Positions 52,254-54,159 of a stretch of DNA of 54,159 bases are shown piece by piece (the stretch's first letter is position 1; each line of letters begins with the position of its first letter). The notes under the pieces are model-generated. The model saw only the letters and a list, made by a program, of their open reading frames with translations, did not search any database and had not been told where the DNA came from. The stretch is from positions 441-54,599 of the forward strand of contig PLQW01000268.1 in assembly GCA_003160215.1 (NCBI GenBank). The letters run 5' to 3'. The translations under genes were made by a program, and so were the position numbers. This DNA comes from Acidobacteriaceae bacterium. GTDB taxonomy: Bacteria; Acidobacteriota; Terriglobia; Terriglobales; Acidobacteriaceae.

Positions 52254-54159
52254 ATGTCTAACGAAACAAAAGATTTAGATGTAGTCGATCCGGAACTGCG
52301 CGACGATGCATCAGCCGCCCGCACGCTTCCGGTCCTGCCTGTGCGCGACACCGTGCTGTTTCCGCACGCCGTGTTGCCGCTGACTGTCGGCCGGGAAAGT
52401 TCGGTTCAGTTGATCAACTCCCTGGGTGAAGACAAGACCATTGTGGTGGTGGCGCAGCGCGAAGCTCGCGTGGATTCGCCGCAGCCTACCGACCTGTACG
52501 CGGTGGGAAGCCTGGCGGTGGTGCATAAAGTAGTGCGCATGCCGAACCAGAGCTTATTTGTTTTTGCCGAAGGTCTGGAGCGCGTGAAGGTGACGGAGTA
52601 CACGCAGTTGGCTCCGTTCATGCACGCCACCGTCGAGACGATTCCCGAGATACCGGTCCCCAAGAGCGCCGGAATCGAGGCCTTACAGCGAAATGTATTG
52701 ACGCTGTTTCAGCAGATCGTAGCGGGCTCACCGACGCTTTCGGACGAACTTTCCACGGTGGCGGCCAACATTGACGATGCCGGCCGCGTGGTTGATTTCA
52801 TCGCTTCCTCGTTGCCGTCGTTGTCAACGCGCGATAAGCAGGACGTGCTGGAGACGCCGGACGTTAATGCGCGCCTGGAAAAGATCAACCAGCATTTGGC
52901 GAAGGAACTGGAAGTTCAGCAACTGCGCAATAAGATCCAGAGCGAAGTGCAGGACCGCGTGCAGCAGACGCAACGCGAGTACTACCTGCGCGAGCAAATG
53001 AAGGCCATCCAGAAAGAGCTTGGCGAGCAAGACGAGACCACGCGCGACGCGGAAGAACTGCGGCAGAAAATTGAGTCGGTTGGCATGCCCGACGACGTCA
53101 AGAAGGAAGCTCTGAAGGAACTGGGCCGGCTGGCTCGCATGTCGCCGATGGCTGCCGATTATGGACTTACCCGGAATTACATCGAGTGGCTGGCGGTGCT
53201 TCCGTGGCAGAAATCGTCGGGCGTGGAAGTGGATATTCTGAAAGCCAAGGAGATCCTCGATTCCGACCATTACGACCTGGAAAAAGTGAAGGACCGGATT
53301 CTGGATTACCTTTCGGTCCGCCGATTGAAGCCCAACATGAAGGGCCCGATTCTGTGCTTCGTCGGACCGCCGGGAGTGGGCAAGACTTCGCTGGGCAAGT
53401 CGATCGCCCGCGCTCTGGGACGCAAGTTCGTGCGCTTGTCGCTGGGCGGCGTGCACGACGAGGCCGAGATCCGCGGACATCGCCGCACCTACATTGGCGC
53501 TTTGCCGGGGCAGATCATGCAGGGCATCCGCCGTGCGGAAACCAACGATCCGGTTTTCATGCTCGACGAAATCGACAAGGTGGGACGCGACTTTCGCGGC
53601 GATCCGGCGTCGGCGCTGCTGGAGGCGCTCGATCCGGAGCAGAACTTCAGTTTCCGCGATAACTACCTTGACGTGCCGTTCGATTTGTCGAAGGTGCTGT
53701 TCATTACCACGGCGAACATACTCGATCCCGTAGCCGATCCGCTGCGCGATCGCATGGAGATCATCGAGCTGCAGGGCTACACGGAAGAGGAAAAGGTACA
53801 CATCGCATTCCAGTACCTGGTCCCCCGTCAGATCGAGGAGAACGGAATTACCGGCGAGCAGATCCAATTTCCCGAGGAAACGGTCCGCTTTATCATTCGC
53901 CACTACACCCGCGAAGCCGGTGTCCGCAGCCTGGAGCGCACCATCGGGACCCTCTGCCGCAAGCAGGCACGCCGCATTGCGGAAGGCAAGCACGACAAAC
54001 TGGTGGTGACGCCGGAGCTGGTGCAGCAGCACGACATGCTCGGTGGCATGAAGATCCGCACCGAGGGCGAAATTGCCGAGCGCACCAAGCGATCGGGCGT
54101 TGCTGTAGGCCTGGCGTGGACGCCGACTGGCGGCGACATCCTCTTCATCGAAGCCAACA
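52254..54159 (+). CDS. lon: ATP-dependent protease Lon (3' end outside window)
   Basis: The first 635 codons of Lon, a cytoplasmic AAA+ serine protease for misfolded and regulatory proteins. The LON N-domain (about 20-215) starts LPVLPVRDTVLFPHAVLPL. A coiled-coil linker (about 215-285) contains YYLREQMKAIQKELGE. The AAA+ module has Walker A GPPGVGKT (371-378), Walker B VFMLDEID (434-441) and DPLRDRMEII, with the sensor-2 arginine in REAGVRSLER. The window ends as the protease domain begins (GVAVGLAWTPTGGD), so the catalytic Ser-Lys dyad is not seen. ATG with AAGGAG four bases upstream. Confidence 0.96.
   Translation, partial: MSNETKDLDVVDPELRDDASAARTLPVLPVRDTVLFPHAVLPLTVGRESSVQLINSLGEDKTIVVVAQREARVDSPQPTDLYAVGSLAVVHKVVRMPNQSLFVFAEGLERVKVTEYTQLAPFMHATVETIPEIPVPKSAGIEALQRNVLTLFQQIVAGSPTLSDELSTVAANIDDAGRVVDFIASSLPSLSTRDKQDVLETPDVNARLEKINQHLAKELEVQQLRNKIQSEVQDRVQQTQREYYLREQMKAIQKELGEQDETTRDAEELRQKIESVGMPDDVKKEALKELGRLARMSPMAADYGLTRNYIEWLAVLPWQKSSGVEVDILKAKEILDSDHYDLEKVKDRILDYLSVRRLKPNMKGPILCFVGPPGVGKTSLGKSIARALGRKFVRLSLGGVHDEAEIRGHRRTYIGALPGQIMQGIRRAETNDPVFMLDEIDKVGRDFRGDPASALLEALDPEQNFSFRDNYLDVPFDLSKVLFITTANILDPVADPLRDRMEIIELQGYTEEEKVHIAFQYLVPRQIEENGITGEQIQFPEETVRFIIRHYTREAGVRSLERTIGTLCRKQARRIAEGKHDKLVVTPELVQQHDMLGGMKIRTEGEIAERTKRSGVAVGLAWTPTGGDILFIEAN

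Overview
The window looks like chromosomal DNA of an acidobacterium (phylum Acidobacteriota, probably class Terriglobia). This is an inference. It rests on an Alternative Complex III operon joined to an SCO gene and a caa3-type oxidase operon, a TonB-dependent receptor with an N-terminal carboxypeptidase-regulatory-like domain, a membrane-embedded spermidine-synthase-like protein, many small secreted proteins of unknown function, moderately high GC, and numerous short palindromic intergenic repeats. No rRNA, tRNA, CRISPR array, prophage or insertion-sequence transposase was found.

Layout. 1-3.6 kb: glutamine amidotransferase (trpG/pabA type), a NatA/NatB-like ABC exporter pair and a DUF374 acyltransferase, all +. 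3.7-6.3 kb: aldehyde dehydrogenase and truA, both -, separated by a palindromic repeat. 6.5-8.7 kb: a TolC-family outer-membrane protein. 8.8-14.9 kb: the two subunits of a B12-dependent acyl-CoA mutase (large 8822-10627, small 13767-14189) and a crotonase-fold protein, with an accessory stretch between the subunits holding two related secreted proteins, a small His-rich secreted protein and a VapBC-like toxin-antitoxin pair. 15-22 kb: DUF488, an unknown membrane protein, an unknown secreted protein, a cold-shock protein, acpS, and a TonB-dependent receptor behind a small Cys/His secreted protein. 22.2-24.7 kb: a polytopic membrane protein with a spermidine-synthase-like domain.

25.1-38.3 kb is a continuous + strand respiratory block: actABCDEF plus one extra membrane-anchored protein, then SCO, coxB (with fused haem c), coxA (type A2), coxC and coxD. 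It encodes electron flow from quinol through Alternative Complex III to a caa3 oxidase. A consensus extended -10 promoter precedes actA. 38.5-46.5 kb is a complete phosphate regulon, phoB-phoR-phoU1-pstS-pstC-pstA-pstB-phoU2, with a two-copy TGTAAC direct repeat at an 11-bp period before pstS and again before pstC. 46.6-46.9 kb holds a probable structured RNA on the - strand ending in a classical terminator. 46.9-51.9 kb: an ArsR-type regulator, a DJ-1/PfpI protein, a GNAT acetyltransferase, a HyuA-like protein and prephenate dehydratase. The window ends inside lon, which is preceded by an exact HspR-type (HAIR) inverted repeat.

Observations most worth following: the - strand structured RNA at 46.6-46.9 kb; the HAIR element at lon; mutase active-site residues pointing to isobutyryl-CoA-mutase-like rather than methylmalonyl-CoA mutase specificity; a probable ATT start codon for actE; the repeated Pho-box-like elements; a 136-bp MITE-like element; and a C-terminal module shared by two secreted proteins lying between the mutase subunits.
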